Part shown: positions 34,828 to 44,371 of the stretch, piece by piece
Layout: every line of letters begins with the position of its first letter
Position numbering within the stretch: the stretch's first letter is position 1
Assembly (NCBI RefSeq): GCF_900103135.1
Contig: NZ_FNGO01000005.1
Span: forward strand, 98,016 to 162,015
Direction of reading: 5' to 3'
Source of the DNA: Halarsenatibacter silvermanii
Lineage (GTDB): Bacteria; Bacillota; Halanaerobiia; Halanaerobiales; Halarsenatibacteraceae
Length of the DNA: 64,000 nt
Made by a program: the position numbers and the translations under genes
Notes under the pieces: generated by a model
The model's database searches: none
The model's input: the letters and a program-made list of their open reading frames with translations, nothing else
Told to the model about the DNA's origin: nothing

Positions 34828-35562
34828 ATGAAAAAAGGGGCTTTATCTATTCTGCTGGTTTTTGCACTGGTTTTACTCTTTTCGACAGGTCTGGCCGCTG
34901 AAACTTATACCGTGGGCACCAGTGCCGGATTTCCTCCCTTTGAATACGTCGAAGATGGAGAGATTGTAGGCTTTGACATCGATCTTATGGAAGCTATAGG
35001 CGAGGAGCAGGGTTTTGAGGTGGAATTTGTAGATATAAGTTTTGATTCATTGATTCCCGGTCTCAACGCCGGCCAGTTCGACATCGTTGCCGCCGGTATG
35101 ACAATCACCGAGGAAAGAGCTGAAGTTGTCGACTTTACCGACCCCTATTTCTCGGCCAATCAGGCTGTTCTGGTCAGAGAGGATTCTGAGGATGATCTGA
35201 CTGTATTGTATGGTGATAATAAACTGGCGGTACAAACAGGAACAACCGGTGATCTCTGGGTTGAAGAAAATCTGCAGGATCCCGAAATTTTCACCGGAGA
35301 TGTGACCCACTTCGATACTTTTGTTATGGCGGTCCAGGATCTGGTCAATGAAAATGTGGACGGAGTTGTACTCGATACGCCTGTAGCCCAGCGTTATGCG
35401 GAAGAAAATCCTGTCGAAATGGTCGCAGAAATTATCACGGGTGAGGAGTACGGACTGGCTGTAGCCGACGGTAATACTGAGCTTCTTGAAAAGCTCAACG
35501 AAGGACTCGAGCAGGTTAGAGAATCCGGTCGCATGGACGAACTTTTGGACAAACATTTTTAA
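34828..35562 (+). CDS. Polar amino acid ABC transporter, substrate-binding protein
   Basis: A 244-residue periplasmic binding protein of family 3 (SBP_bac_3). It has a signal peptide (KKGALSILLVFALVLLFSTGLAA) and then YTVGTSAGFPPFEYVEDGEIVGFDIDLMEAIGE, the ligand-site DIVAAGMTITEERAEVVDFTDPY and VQTGTTGD. The AGMTIT-x2-R pattern suggests an arginine, lysine or glutamine-type ligand. The ATG at 34828 follows AGGGGGT; an in-frame TTG adjoins it. First gene of a four-gene operon. Confidence 0.9.
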   Translation: MKKGALSILLVFALVLLFSTGLAAETYTVGTSAGFPPFEYVEDGEIVGFDIDLMEAIGEEQGFEVEFVDISFDSLIPGLNAGQFDIVAAGMTITEERAEVVDFTDPYFSANQAVLVREDSEDDLTVLYGDNKLAVQTGTTGDLWVEENLQDPEIFTGDVTHFDTFVMAVQDLVNENVDGVVLDTPVAQRYAEENPVEMVAEIITGEEYGLAVADGNTELLEKLNEGLEQVRESGRMDELLDKHF

Positions 35563-35613
35563 GCACTCGTGAAATGCCCGAGAGCTGTTTTATAAAAAGA
35601 TATACGGAAGGCT

Positions 35614-36300
35614 GTGGTGATAGCCTTGGCAGAGAGAATAGAACTTGCTCAACAGTCCCTTCCCGCTTTACTGGAAGGGACTGTTGTAACTATTCAATTA
35701 ACAGTTTTGATATTGCTTTTTGGCCTGTTTTTGGGCCTGATCATGGCTTTTGGTCAGACTTATGGAAACAGGGCGGTTAAATTTCTGGTCGATATTTATG
35801 AGCGTGTTTTTCGCAGCATACCCGAGCTGGTACTGCTGCTTTTAGTTTTTTATGGTATGCCGAATATAGGCATCAATTTAAACCCTTTCAGCGCGGCGGT
35901 TCTGGCTCTGGGCCTGAGGGCAACAGCTTACATGTCGCAGATTTTTCGCGGAGCCTTCCAATCGGTGGGCTCAGATCAGCTTACAGCCGCACGCTCACTG
36001 GGGATGAGCAAGTTTAAAACTTTCAGATACGTGATTTTACCCCAGGCAGTCAGGGTATTTATACCTCCTTTCGCCAACGAATACGCGATTATTCTCAAAG
36101 ACACTTCACTCGCCTATGCTCTGGGAGTGACCGAGCTTCTGCGTCAGGGCCAGTATATTATAGCTGTACATTATGATCCGCTGACCATCTTCCTCTTGAT
36201 AGCGGCAATATATTTCGTTCTGACCTTTGGTGTGACAAGGCTTTTGAAACTGCTCGAAAATAAACTAAAAATTCCAGGTCTGGGAGCTGAAACAAATTGA
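35614..36300 (+). CDS. Polar amino acid ABC transporter permease
   Basis: A 228-residue HisM/GlnP-type permease with about five membrane helices and the EAA coupling loop as [38 protein letters not shown] start (35614 or 35617). Its TGA overlaps the ATG of the ATPase gene (TGATG). Confidence 0.9.
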   Translation: MVIALAERIELAQQSLPALLEGTVVTIQLTVLILLFGLFLGLIMAFGQTYGNRAVKFLVDIYERVFRSIPELVLLLLVFYGMPNIGINLNPFSAAVLALGLRATAYMSQIFRGAFQSVGSDQLTAARSLGMSKFKTFRYVILPQAVRVFIPPFANEYAIILKDTSLAYALGVTELLRQGQYIIAVHYDPLTIFLLIAAIYFVLTFGVTRLLKLLENKLKIPGLGAETN

Positions 36301-37058
36301 TGGCTGAAAAAACGCTTTTAAATATCAAAAATCTGCATAAAAGTTTTGGAGACAATCTGGTGCTGGACGGGATATCTTTTTCGCTCGACCCGGAGGAGAT
36401 AAAGGTGATTATAGGTCCCAGCGGCACCGGCAAGAGCACAGTGTTGAACTGCATAAACAGGCTGGTAATGCCGGATGATGGGGAGATATGGCTTGAGGAT
36501 ACAGAAGTTATATCCTGCGAGGACATCAACAGCATCCGCCAGAATATAGGCTATGTTTTTCAGGGTTTTGGCCTTTTTCATCATTTGACCGCCATCAAAA
36601 ATATCATGATCGGGCTCAGAAAAGTCAAAAATATGCCAGATAAAGCGGCCAGGGAAAAAGCTCTTTCCGAACTGGAAAGAGTGGGTCTGACCGAAGTAGC
36701 TGATTCCTACCCGGCGCAGCTCTCCGGCGGCCAGAAACAGAGAGTGGCCATCGCGCGAGCGCTGGCCATGGAACCCCAATTGATGCTGTTTGATGAACCC
36801 ACCTCGGCCCTCGATCCCGAGCTCATCGGAGAAGTTCTGACGGTCATGAAAGATCTGGCAGAAGAGGGAATGACAATGCTCGTGGTGACGCATGAGATGG
36901 GATTTGCCCGCTCCGTTTCCGACGAAATAATTTTTATGGAGAAGGGTAACATAGTGGAAAAAGCACACCCGGAGAAGATGTTCGATTCCCCTGAGCTGGA
37001 ACGCACGAGGGAGTTTCTCTTCAAACTGGACGAGCTCTACGGTCAGGGTGGTGAATAA
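36300..37058 (+). CDS. Polar amino acid ABC transporter ATP-binding protein
   Basis: A 252-residue ABC ATPase of the GlnQ/HisP type. Walker [11 protein letters not shown]-loop YVFQGFGLF, signature [17 protein letters not shown], Walker [16 protein letters not shown], and H-switch VVTHEMGFA. It couples ATP hydrolysis to uptake by the two flanking permeases. Confidence 0.93.
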   Translation: MAEKTLLNIKNLHKSFGDNLVLDGISFSLDPEEIKVIIGPSGTGKSTVLNCINRLVMPDDGEIWLEDTEVISCEDINSIRQNIGYVFQGFGLFHHLTAIKNIMIGLRKVKNMPDKAAREKALSELERVGLTEVADSYPAQLSGGQKQRVAIARALAMEPQLMLFDEPTSALDPELIGEVLTVMKDLAEEGMTMLVVTHEMGFARSVSDEIIFMEKGNIVEKAHPEKMFDSPELERTREFLFKLDELYGQGGE

Positions 37059-37059
37059 C

Positions 37060-37758
37060 ATGCTGGAGTTTCTGACCGAGGAATATATGATCATAGATAT
37101 TTTTGTCAGCAATTTCTGGACTTTTATGTCGGGGTTGAGGTTTACCTTCACCCTGACTGTTGTTGTCATGACAGCTGGAACTATCCTGGGCGTTTTGCTG
37201 GCCCTCGGCCGCAGTTACGGCAATAAAATTCTTTCTTTTTTATGCACTGCCTATATAGAGCTGATCCGTGGTACGCCCATGCTGGCCCAGCTTTTCATTC
37301 TCTATTTTGCTCTGCCCCCTTACGGTATCAATCTTTCTGCAGCGCAGGTGGCATATCTCGGTTTTACCCTCAATGCTTCCGCCTATCAGGCAGAGTACAC
37401 CAGAGGGTCGCTGGAATCTGTCGAAACCGATCAATTTAAGTCAGCATATTCGCTGGGGATGAGCCGCTGGCAGACTATCTTCTATATTGTCCTGCCCCAG
37501 GCTGTGCGCTGGTCGATACCGGCCTGGACAAATGAATTCATATATATCCTGAAATACACCTCTCTGGCCTATATCATAGGTGCTCCGGATCTGATGACTC
37601 AGGGCAAATTTATAGCCAGCCGCAATTACCAGTTCTTTCGCGTTTACCTGATAGCAGCGATAATATATCTCGTAATAGTCACCATATCAACCTGGCTTGT
37701 CGACAGGCTGGAGGACAAAATCAGGATACCCGGTTTTAGAGGAGAAGAAAACTTTTAA
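37060..37758 (+). CDS. Polar amino acid ABC transporter permease (second)
   Basis: A ~232-residue permease of the same family as the first, with the EAA loop YTRGSLESVETDQFKSAYSLGMSRWQTIFYIVLPQAVR. Having two permease genes suggests a heterodimer. The ATG at 37060 follows a GGTGGTGA site inside the end of the ATPase gene; an in-frame GTG at 37048 is less likely. Immediately after the stop lies a half copy of the palindromic repeat. Confidence 0.9.
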   Translation: MLEFLTEEYMIIDIFVSNFWTFMSGLRFTFTLTVVVMTAGTILGVLLALGRSYGNKILSFLCTAYIELIRGTPMLAQLFILYFALPPYGINLSAAQVAYLGFTLNASAYQAEYTRGSLESVETDQFKSAYSLGMSRWQTIFYIVLPQAVRWSIPAWTNEFIYILKYTSLAYIIGAPDLMTQGKFIASRNYQFFRVYLIAAIIYLVIVTISTWLVDRLEDKIRIPGFRGEENF

Positions 37759-37759
37759 A

Positions 37760-37785
37760 GGATCTTCTTGTCTTTAGTTGGTTAA
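37760..37785 (+). repeat. Half copy of the GGATCTTCTTGT palindromic repeat
   Basis: Matches the left arm of the 59-bp element at 40569-40627, sharing GGATCTTCTTGTCTT and AGTT.GGTTA with small changes. Confidence 0.6.
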
Positions 37786-37896
37786 TAGGCGCGTAAAAAA
37801 CATCATTTAGTTGTACTGTAAGATATAAAGCTTCGTTCACAATGAAATTTTTCTCCGGCCTAAGTTTAGTTTTCGGCCAAAAAATTGCGCAATTTT

Positions 37897-38145
37897 TTAT
37901 CTGAATTTTAGAATCAACTGTTCCCATTCATCCATGGGAGAAGCCAGCAGATATTTTATCTCCGAGCGGCGGGCCTCGGGGAAAAAGCTTTCCAGCATTC
38001 TAATTTCCCCCTCTTTTCTGGCTTTTTGATATTCATCAAATACCTGTCTTTCTCCGCTGCCGATAACCAGCCTGTATCGACCTGGGCAGGCAATTTCCAC
38101 TCTGATCTCCTCGCCGGATTTTAAACGACCGATAAATTCAGCCAT
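37897..38145 (-). CDS. Hypothetical protein (82 aa)
   Basis: Not recognised. It begins MAEFIGRLKSGEEIRVEIACPGRYRLVIG, short beta strands, then a charged helical stretch and a C-terminal DEWEQLILKF. No membrane segment or metal motif beyond one cysteine. GGGGG-rich site before the ATG. It sits 30 bases downstream of the YeeE-like gene on the same strand, so it probably belongs to that unit. Confidence 0.6.
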   Translation of the reverse strand: MAEFIGRLKSGEEIRVEIACPGRYRLVIGSGERQVFDEYQKARKEGEIRMLESFFPEARRSEIKYLLASPMDEWEQLILKFR

Positions 38146-38175
38146 CTTTTGAGTTCCCCCCTTATTATCTGCCGG

Positions 38176-38715
38176 TTAGAAAAAGATTTCCAGGACCAGG
38201 AGAAACATTCCCAGAATCGCAGCAGACGGCAGGATAATTTTCCAGTGATTTAATCCCATATAACGCGGCAGGGTGGCCTCAGAAAAACCCTCTCCTTCGA
38301 AAACACCCCCGAATCTTTCCTTAAATACCGCATATAAGGCTGCTCCCAGAGTTATACCGACCAGCCCGGGAATGAGAGCGTCCAGATTGCCCTGACCGGC
38401 AGCTCCCGCCAGCGTTCCCGGGCAATAACCCAGCACGGCAAATCCGATGCCAAAAATCAACCCGCCCGGAATCACCATTTTGAGCGGAGGGTTCTTGGGA
38501 GAAAGCTGAACCCATCCCAGATCATAGAGGGCATAAATACCGATCATGCCAACAATCACAGCCGTCAAAATAATCTTCAAAACAGTAAAATCATCCAGCT
38601 TCAGCTGTCCGACGATAACATTATAACGGGTTACGCCACCTTTCTGCAGCAAAAAACCAAAAATTATACCGGTCAAAAGTCCCTTTAACAATCGGGGAAA
38701 GCTCTCTCTTCTCAT
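38176..38715 (-). CDS. YeeE/YedE family membrane protein (DUF6691-like half)
   Basis: A 179-residue membrane protein. The diagnostic pore motif is GFAVLGYCPGTLAGAAGQGNLDAL, with the GxCPGT cysteine, and there are about five hydrophobic segments. YeeE/YedE proteins import sulfur compounds such as thiosulfate, and related ones are tied to selenium metabolism. Pairs with the next gene, which carries the other motif half. The substrate is unknown. Confidence 0.82.
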   Translation of the reverse strand: MRRESFPRLLKGLLTGIIFGFLLQKGGVTRYNVIVGQLKLDDFTVLKIILTAVIVGMIGIYALYDLGWVQLSPKNPPLKMVIPGGLIFGIGFAVLGYCPGTLAGAAGQGNLDALIPGLVGITLGAALYAVFKERFGGVFEGEGFSEATLPRYMGLNHWKIILPSAAILGMFLLVLEIFF

Positions 38716-38770
38716 TTTAAATCACCTCTGCAAATTCTCAATCCAAAAAAACCGATGTTGAAGACAAAAC

Positions 38771-39280
38771 TCACAGTATCACCATTGCCGCTGCTATTCC
38801 TCCGATGAAAAAACATGCGGCGGCTATCCAGCTGCTTATGCTCAGCTGCAGCGTGCCGCTGATGCCGTGACCGCTGGTGCAGCCTCCGGCAAAGCGGGCA
38901 CCAAAACCTATAAAAATGCCTCCTAAAAGAGCCGAAAAAAATCTTCCCGCGGCAGTTATATTCAAAAAAGAGGGATAATCCGTTGGAGGTCTCATACTCA
39001 AAGAAAAACTGCCTGAAAGCACTGAGGAGATAAAGCTGCCGACAAAAATGCCGATCACCAGCATCATCTGCCAGTCAATTTTAGGAGCATAATCACGGTA
39101 ATAACTCAATCTATCGGTCACCGAACTGTCTTTTTGTTCCCAGATCAGTCCGGACGTTCGAGCAAAAGTGGTTGAAGCTCCCAGGGCTTTTCTGGAAAAA
39201 AGAAAAGAGAGCCAGCTCAAAACTCCTATGCCGATCCCCACCAGATAGGGCGACCAGGTCGTTCTCATCAAAAATTCCAT
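38771..39280 (-). CDS. YeeE/YedE family membrane protein (second half)
   Basis: A 169-residue membrane protein with the complementary pore motif LGGIFIGFGARFAGGCTSGHGISG, in which the cysteine is thought to contact the sulfur substrate. About four hydrophobic segments. With the downstream partner it would form a two-subunit channel for a small sulfur or possibly selenium species. GGAGGTG before the ATG. Confidence 0.82.
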   Translation of the reverse strand: MEFLMRTTWSPYLVGIGIGVLSWLSFLFSRKALGASTTFARTSGLIWEQKDSSVTDRLSYYRDYAPKIDWQMMLVIGIFVGSFISSVLSGSFSLSMRPPTDYPSFLNITAAGRFFSALLGGIFIGFGARFAGGCTSGHGISGTLQLSISSWIAAACFFIGGIAAAMVIL

Positions 39281-39362
39281 AATTCAGCACCTCCTGCCGG
39301 GCCTTTCAGTCCCGACCCGTATAATGATTATCTTCAGAATTAGATATTTAACGAATTAACTC

Positions 39363-39391
39363 TTGAAAAACACCATCAAGTTTGATATATT
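39363..39391 (+). promoter_or_regulatory. Promoter of a short plus-strand transcript
   Basis: TTGAAA, 17-base spacer, TATATT. A strong plus-strand terminator lies 260 bases downstream. Confidence 0.5.
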
Positions 39392-39474
39392 TCTATAGTA
39401 ACAAGTATATAAGTATCCAGCAGCTGGAAGAGTAGCCAGTAGTCCAGCAGAAAAATGCATTAGGAGGGAAACCG

Positions 39475-39591
39475 ATGTCTGCAAGCAAGCGAGAATCAAG
39501 CAGCTGGGATTGGCGTAAAACACTGCAGCGGGAAACCGTGAAAGCAGGCTTTGTCCCACGCAAAAGCTTCAGCAGTTTTCGCGACTCCTAA
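39475..39591 (+). CDS. Possible 38-aa protein, or structured small RNA
   Basis: The ORF starts 12 bases after TTAGGAGGG and reads MSASKRESSSWDWRKTLQRE, then a basic, Phe/Ser-rich tail ending FRDS. Overall basic, no hydrophobic segment, not recognised. The same DNA contains two GAAA-capped hairpins (GGGAAACC, and CGGGAAACCG nested in CTGC/GCAG), so the transcript may instead be a structured RNA. It has its own promoter and terminator. Confidence 0.35.
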   Translation: MSASKRESSSWDWRKTLQRETVKAGFVPRKSFSSFRDS

Positions 39592-39650
39592 AAGTTATAA
39601 TACTGACGGGAGACGGAGCTGAAGTATCCTAAACTCTAAACTTTTTGAAG

Positions 39651-39700
39651 CCGGGTGAAGTTCACATTTAAGTGAGCTTCACCCGGTTTCGTTATTTTTA
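39651..39700 (+). terminator. Plus-strand terminator
   Basis: Perfect 10-bp stem CCGGGTGAAG/CTTCACCCGG, extended inside by TTCAC/GTGAG, followed by TTTCGTTATTTTTATTTTT on the plus strand. The minus strand lacks a U-run. Confidence 0.8.
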
Positions 39701-39710
39701 TTTTTAGCTT

Positions 39711-40556
39711 TCAGCTGCCGGTATCAGCCAGACCTTCTGAAACATCCTGATCGAAATGAACATCCTGCTGAGGATATGGTATATCGATGCCAGCTCTGTC
39801 CAATCTCTTTTTGACCTCTTCATGCATGTAAAACCAGACATCCCAGTAATGATCTGGATTGATCCAGACCCGGGTGAAAATTTCCACCGAGCTGCCGGCA
39901 TGTTCGCCAACTCTGATCGTGGGCTCCGGTTTGGAATATATCAGCTCACATTTTTCAGCTATATCCTGGATGATTTTTTTGGCCCTCTCAAAATCATCGT
40001 CATAGCCTATGCCGAACTGCATATCCAGCCGCCGCTTGCTGGTCTCAGAAAAGTTGAGAATTCTCTCGTTGGCAAGATTGCCGTTGGGAATATAAAGCTT
40101 CTGCTGCTGAGGAGTATAGATGGTAGTATAGAGAATTTGAATTTCATCGACTGTACCCCAATCACCGCCTACGCTAATAAAATCCCCTACTTCGAAGGGA
40201 CGAAAAAGCAGCAGTATTACTCCACCGGCAAAATTCGATAGACTGCCCTGCAGCGCCAGACCGGCAGCAAAACTGGCGGCACCTATTATTGCCACAAATG
40301 AGGTCATCTCTATTCCGGCCGTGCCCAGTGCACTTATGGCCAGTACAATTATCAGCACAACTTTGGCCATCGAATTTATAAATCCGGCCAGAGTCGGATC
40401 TACCCTGTCTTTCATCGAGCGTCTGAGAAATTTAAGCCCGCCTTTAATGGCAAACCATCCTATAGCAAAGATCAGCACACCGGCCAGAAGATTTAAAGCA
40501 TGATGCTGAATTACGGATAATATGTACTGAGTATTCACGTAATAACCCTCCCGCAA
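39711..40556 (-). CDS. MscS family mechanosensitive ion channel
   Basis: A 281-residue small-conductance mechanosensitive channel. It has an N-terminal periplasmic stub and helices, the pore-lining helix TSFVAIIGAASFAAGLALQGSLSNFAGGVILLLFRPF, the beta domain VGDFISVGGDWGTVDEIQILYTTI, and a C-terminal alpha/beta vestibule. It opens on hypo-osmotic shock to release solutes, fitting a halophile. Starts with ATG after GAGGG. Confidence 0.9.
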   Translation of the reverse strand: MREGYYVNTQYILSVIQHHALNLLAGVLIFAIGWFAIKGGLKFLRRSMKDRVDPTLAGFINSMAKVVLIIVLAISALGTAGIEMTSFVAIIGAASFAAGLALQGSLSNFAGGVILLLFRPFEVGDFISVGGDWGTVDEIQILYTTIYTPQQQKLYIPNGNLANERILNFSETSKRRLDMQFGIGYDDDFERAKKIIQDIAEKCELIYSKPEPTIRVGEHAGSSVEIFTRVWINPDHYWDVWFYMHEEVKKRLDRAGIDIPYPQQDVHFDQDVSEGLADTGS

Positions 40557-40568
40557 GTATGTATTTTA

Positions 40569-40627
40569 GGATCTTCTTGTCTTCAGTTTGGTTATACGAT
40601 ATCTATCAACTGATAACAAGAAGATCC
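40569..40627. repeat. 59-bp palindromic repeat element (complete copy)
   Basis: Inverted repeat with 20-base arms (GGATCTTCTTGTCTTCAGTT and the complement of GGATCTTCTTGTTATCAGTT, 18 of 20 matching) around a centre containing ATACGATATCTAT. Half copies occur at 37760 and 53194. Confidence 0.75.
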
Positions 40628-40800
40628 GTGTTTATTACGTTTTGAGGTTTTTCTCCATATCATTTGGTCGATATATCTTTACTCATATTCATACTGCCTG
40701 TATCAGGGAAGAACCCTCTTTAATATTATATCATAGCCTCTTTATTCAATCATCCCCAAATTAATTCCGGGCTTATATTACTACCAATAGATATCAAAAA

Positions 40801-40840
40801 GCCCCGCCTGCCAGGAGAGCCAGTATTCCTGCAGCGGGGC
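40801..40840 (-). terminator. Terminator after ileS
   Basis: Stem GCCCCGC/GCGGGGC with a long loop, then five U on the minus strand. Confidence 0.75.
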
Positions 40841-40877
40841 TTTGCCAAAAATAATTCTTGAGAAGATTTATCTTTTC

Positions 40878-43800
40878 TTACAGACGCTTTACCTTTATCA
40901 GGGCAGGCTCGCCATTTAATTCGAATTCATCGGCTTCTTTCAGGTCCGACTCCTCGACCGAAATGATTTCATCAGCCAGAGTCTCCTCGCTGATATAATC
41001 ATGGAATTGCTCTACCGCCCTGTCTATCTCCTGGCTGCTGGAATAGTATATTTTTATTCTATCCAGCACATCGAAATCATGCTTTTTACGCAGATTCTGG
41101 ACCCTGGAGATGAATTCCCGCGCATATCCTTCTGCTTTTAGTTCGGGAGAGAGCTCTGTTTCCAGAATTATGAACTCGTTATCCTCCATGCCGATAGAAT
41201 ATCCCTCACGGCTGCTAATATTGATGATGACTTCCTCTTCGCCGAAGGTAAATTTTTCCCCATCAAGATCGACGGTCAGTTTCTCTCCCGCCTCCAGCTT
41301 TTTGGCAGTCTTCCGGGAGTCCATTTCGGCCAGAGAGCCGGCGAAAAGTTTGACCTTATCGCGCAGCTGAGGTCCGACCTTTTCAAAATTGGGTTTAACT
41401 TCATATTCCATATACTGCCCGGGATCTTCAGTGTGTTCAACTTTTTTGACATTCAGTTCCTCTTTCAGCAGAGGTTTGAGCTCTGCCAGTTTATCTTTAT
41501 GATCGGAAGATATGAGCACCCGGGCTATCGGCTGTCTTACTTTGAGCTCTTCTGCTTCCCGGGCTGCCCTGCCCATGGTCACCAGGTCTCGAACAAGCCC
41601 CATTCTTTCCTCCAGATCCTCCGCGATGAGCTCATTATCGGCTCCGGGATAATCCTGGAGATGCACCGATTCTGAGTCGGTCAGACTGCGGTGCACATCA
41701 TCCGATATGAAAGGGGCAAAAGGAGCGATGGCCCGGGCCAGCTTCTCCAGTACCTCGTAGGTGGTCTGAAACACAGATTTCTTATCGCGGTCAAGCTCAT
41801 CAGCCCAGAATCTGCGCCGACAGCGGCGAATATACCAGTTGGATAGATCTTCATCTATGAAATCCTGCAGTTCTCTGACAGCATTGGTCAGATGATATTC
41901 ATCCATCTGTTTTTCAACCTCGGCCAGCGTGCTGTGCAGCCGCGATATTACCCAGCGGTCGATCCTATTTCTTTCCTCGAGGTCCACAGAAAACTCCCGG
42001 GGATCAATTTCGTCGGTATTCGCATAAAGTTTAAAGAAATAGTAGACGTTTTTAAGCGTGCGATAAAATTTGCTGTCTATCTCCTGCATCCCTTCCTCAT
42101 CGAAGCGGGTGGGAGTCCAGGGAGGCGAGACCTGCAGGAGATACCAGCGCAGAACATCGGCCCCATATTTTTCGAACATGTTGAAAGGATCAACGGTATT
42201 TCCGCGCGATTTGGACATCTTTTTGCCTTCAGCGTCCAGTATAAGATCATTTACCAGCACCCTCTTGTAGGGTGATTCACCGGTTATGAATGAGGATATT
42301 GCTATCAGAGAATAAAACCAGCCTCTGGTCTGATCTATGCCCTCACATATGAAATCAGCCGGGAACTGCTCCTCAAAAACATCTTCGTTTTCGAAGGGAT
42401 AATGCCACTGGGCAAAGGGCATAGAACCGCTGTCAAACCAGCAATCAATGACCTCTTCCACTCTTTGCATATCGCCGCCGCATTCCGGACATTCCAGCAG
42501 AACTTCGTCGACATAAGGGCGGTGCAGTTCGATATCCTCGGACACCTCATTGACAGCTCGCTCGCGCATCTCATCCACCGAGGCCACCGAAGTGAGTTCT
42601 CCACAGTCACAGCGCCAGATATTGAGCGGGGTCCCCCAGTAACGATTACGCGATAAAGCCCAGTCCTGAAGATTTTCCAGCCAGTTGCCGAATCTTTTTT
42701 CGCCCACAAAATCAGGATACCATTCCACGCCGTCATTATTTTCGATGAGTCTCTCCTTAATTCTGGTCATCTCGATATACCAGCTCCCCCGTGCGTAGTA
42801 AAGCAGGGGAGTGTCACAGCGCCAGCAGTGAGGATAATTGTGATCGACCTTCTGGGAGCGGACCAGCTTTTCATTATCGATAAGCCATTCGACTATGTTT
42901 TCATTGGCATCCATCACAAATTGACCTTCCCAGGGAGTGTCGGTATATTTTCCGTCTTCGTTAACAGGCTGGAGAACCGGAAGATCATATTTTTGACCCG
43001 TTTTGTAGTCTTCCTCTCCAAAAGCAGGAGCGCTGTGTACTATTCCAGTACCCTCTTCTGCGGTGACATAATCACCCAGAGTTACGTAAAAAGCGTCTTT
43101 GTCGGATTTAACCTCCACAAAAGGCATGATCTGTTCGTATTCTATACCTTCGAGCTCTTCTCCTTTAACCCGTTCAACAATCTCATAATCTTCGACAAAT
43201 ACCTCTTCCGCCCGGTCTTTTTCGATGTAATAAAGATCTCCCTGATAGCGGGCTTTCACGTAGGTTTTATCGGGGTGAACCGTCAGGGTCACATTGGCCG
43301 CTAAGGTCCAGGGAGTTGTGGTCCAGATGAGAAAATACTCGTTTTTATCTTTGCGCTTTACCCGGACGTAAACACTGTTGCTGGTGATCTCTTCATAACC
43401 CTGTGCCACTTCATGCGAGGCCAGGCCGGTGCCGCAGCGGGCGCAGTAAGGAAGTATTTTATGTCCCTCGTAAATAAATCCTTCCTCAAAGAATTGGTCG
43501 AGTATCCACCAGACCGATTCGATATAATCATTTTCCAGTGTGATATAGGGATCATCCATATCTATCAGATAACCCATCCGCTCGGTCATCTCACGCCACT
43601 GCTCTTCATATTCAAAGACCGATTGTCGGCACTTTTGATTGAATTCGTCTATGCCGTATTCTTCGATTTCTTCTTTGCTGTTCAGATCCAGCTCCTTTTC
43701 GACCTCGATTTCCACGGGAAGACCGTGGGTATCCCAGCCTCCTTTTCTTTTGACCATATAACCCTGCATTGTATGGTAACGACATACGGTGTCTTTTAAG

Positions 43801-43991
43801 GTGCGGGCGATAACATGATGAATCCCCGGTTTACCGTTGGCAGTCGGAGGACCTTCATAAAAAACATAGGGTTCGTTGTCTTTTCTCTGTTCCACACATT
43901 TTTCGAGCAGATTCATATCGTACCATTCATCGGCAATCTCTCTTTCGCGGCTGCCGGGATTCTTTTCCGGCAGGTCGGGAAATTGTGACAT
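40878..43991 (-). CDS. ileS: Isoleucyl-tRNA synthetase
   Basis: A 1037-residue class I synthetase of the long, eukaryote-like (IleS2) type. HIGH is present as PTANGKPGIHH near residue 53, KMSKS as GKKMSKSRGN around residue 600, the editing domain lies between, and a zinc-type CPECGGDMQR is seen. It charges tRNA-Ile and edits valine. IleS2 forms are linked to pseudomonic acid tolerance. Preceded by a T-box leader and a consensus promoter; followed by a terminator. Confidence 0.95.
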   Translation of the reverse strand: MSQFPDLPEKNPGSREREIADEWYDMNLLEKCVEQRKDNEPYVFYEGPPTANGKPGIHHVIARTLKDTVCRYHTMQGYMVKRKGGWDTHGLPVEIEVEKELDLNSKEEIEEYGIDEFNQKCRQSVFEYEEQWREMTERMGYLIDMDDPYITLENDYIESVWWILDQFFEEGFIYEGHKILPYCARCGTGLASHEVAQGYEEITSNSVYVRVKRKDKNEYFLIWTTTPWTLAANVTLTVHPDKTYVKARYQGDLYYIEKDRAEEVFVEDYEIVERVKGEELEGIEYEQIMPFVEVKSDKDAFYVTLGDYVTAEEGTGIVHSAPAFGEEDYKTGQKYDLPVLQPVNEDGKYTDTPWEGQFVMDANENIVEWLIDNEKLVRSQKVDHNYPHCWRCDTPLLYYARGSWYIEMTRIKERLIENNDGVEWYPDFVGEKRFGNWLENLQDWALSRNRYWGTPLNIWRCDCGELTSVASVDEMRERAVNEVSEDIELHRPYVDEVLLECPECGGDMQRVEEVIDCWFDSGSMPFAQWHYPFENEDVFEEQFPADFICEGIDQTRGWFYSLIAISSFITGESPYKRVLVNDLILDAEGKKMSKSRGNTVDPFNMFEKYGADVLRWYLLQVSPPWTPTRFDEEGMQEIDSKFYRTLKNVYYFFKLYANTDEIDPREFSVDLEERNRIDRWVISRLHSTLAEVEKQMDEYHLTNAVRELQDFIDEDLSNWYIRRCRRRFWADELDRDKKSVFQTTYEVLEKLARAIAPFAPFISDDVHRSLTDSESVHLQDYPGADNELIAEDLEERMGLVRDLVTMGRAAREAEELKVRQPIARVLISSDHKDKLAELKPLLKEELNVKKVEHTEDPGQYMEYEVKPNFEKVGPQLRDKVKLFAGSLAEMDSRKTAKKLEAGEKLTVDLDGEKFTFGEEEVIINISSREGYSIGMEDNEFIILETELSPELKAEGYAREFISRVQNLRKKHDFDVLDRIKIYYSSSQEIDRAVEQFHDYISEETLADEIISVEESDLKEADEFELNGEPALIKVKRL

Positions 43992-44049
43992 AGTTTATCA
44001 TCACCTCTCCTCCAGGCTATCGTAATATTTTATTTATGAGTGAAATTAA

Positions 44050-44319
44050 AAAAAGCCCGAGCTTAAAAGCTCAGGACGATGGGGTTACCGTGGTACCACC
44101 CGAGTTGCAGCCGCAGGGCTGCCTCTCTGTGCCTTTAACGCCGGCCGCGCAAATCCCTACTGTAAATTTCGAGACTCGAGCTCAGGAAGGATATTCGTCC
44201 GCTCTGAGCCGGAGATCTTTCAGCCCGGGGGATCTCCTCTCTTGTCGACTCAGGCTGCAGATTACTATTTCCTTCGACACCTTTATTGAGATATGTCAAA
44301 AATATTTGTTCACTCCTTT
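44050..44319 (-). promoter_or_regulatory. T-box leader of ileS
   Basis: Minus-strand leader with the T-box sequence GGGTGGTACCACGG (about 44085-44101), then a terminator of stem CCTGAGCT/AGCTCGGG with a U7 run, and an upstream stem I region with an AGAGAG bulge. Uncharged tRNA-Ile should permit readthrough. Confidence 0.85.
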
Positions 44320-44348
44320 ATGATAAAACAATCCGGCTGATTTGTCAA
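44320..44348 (-). promoter_or_regulatory. Promoter of ileS
   Basis: TTGACA, 17-base spacer, TATCAT, 24 bases downstream of the end of the group II intron. Confidence 0.75.
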
Positions 44349-44371
44349 GAAAAAAACTGCCGCCCGACAAA

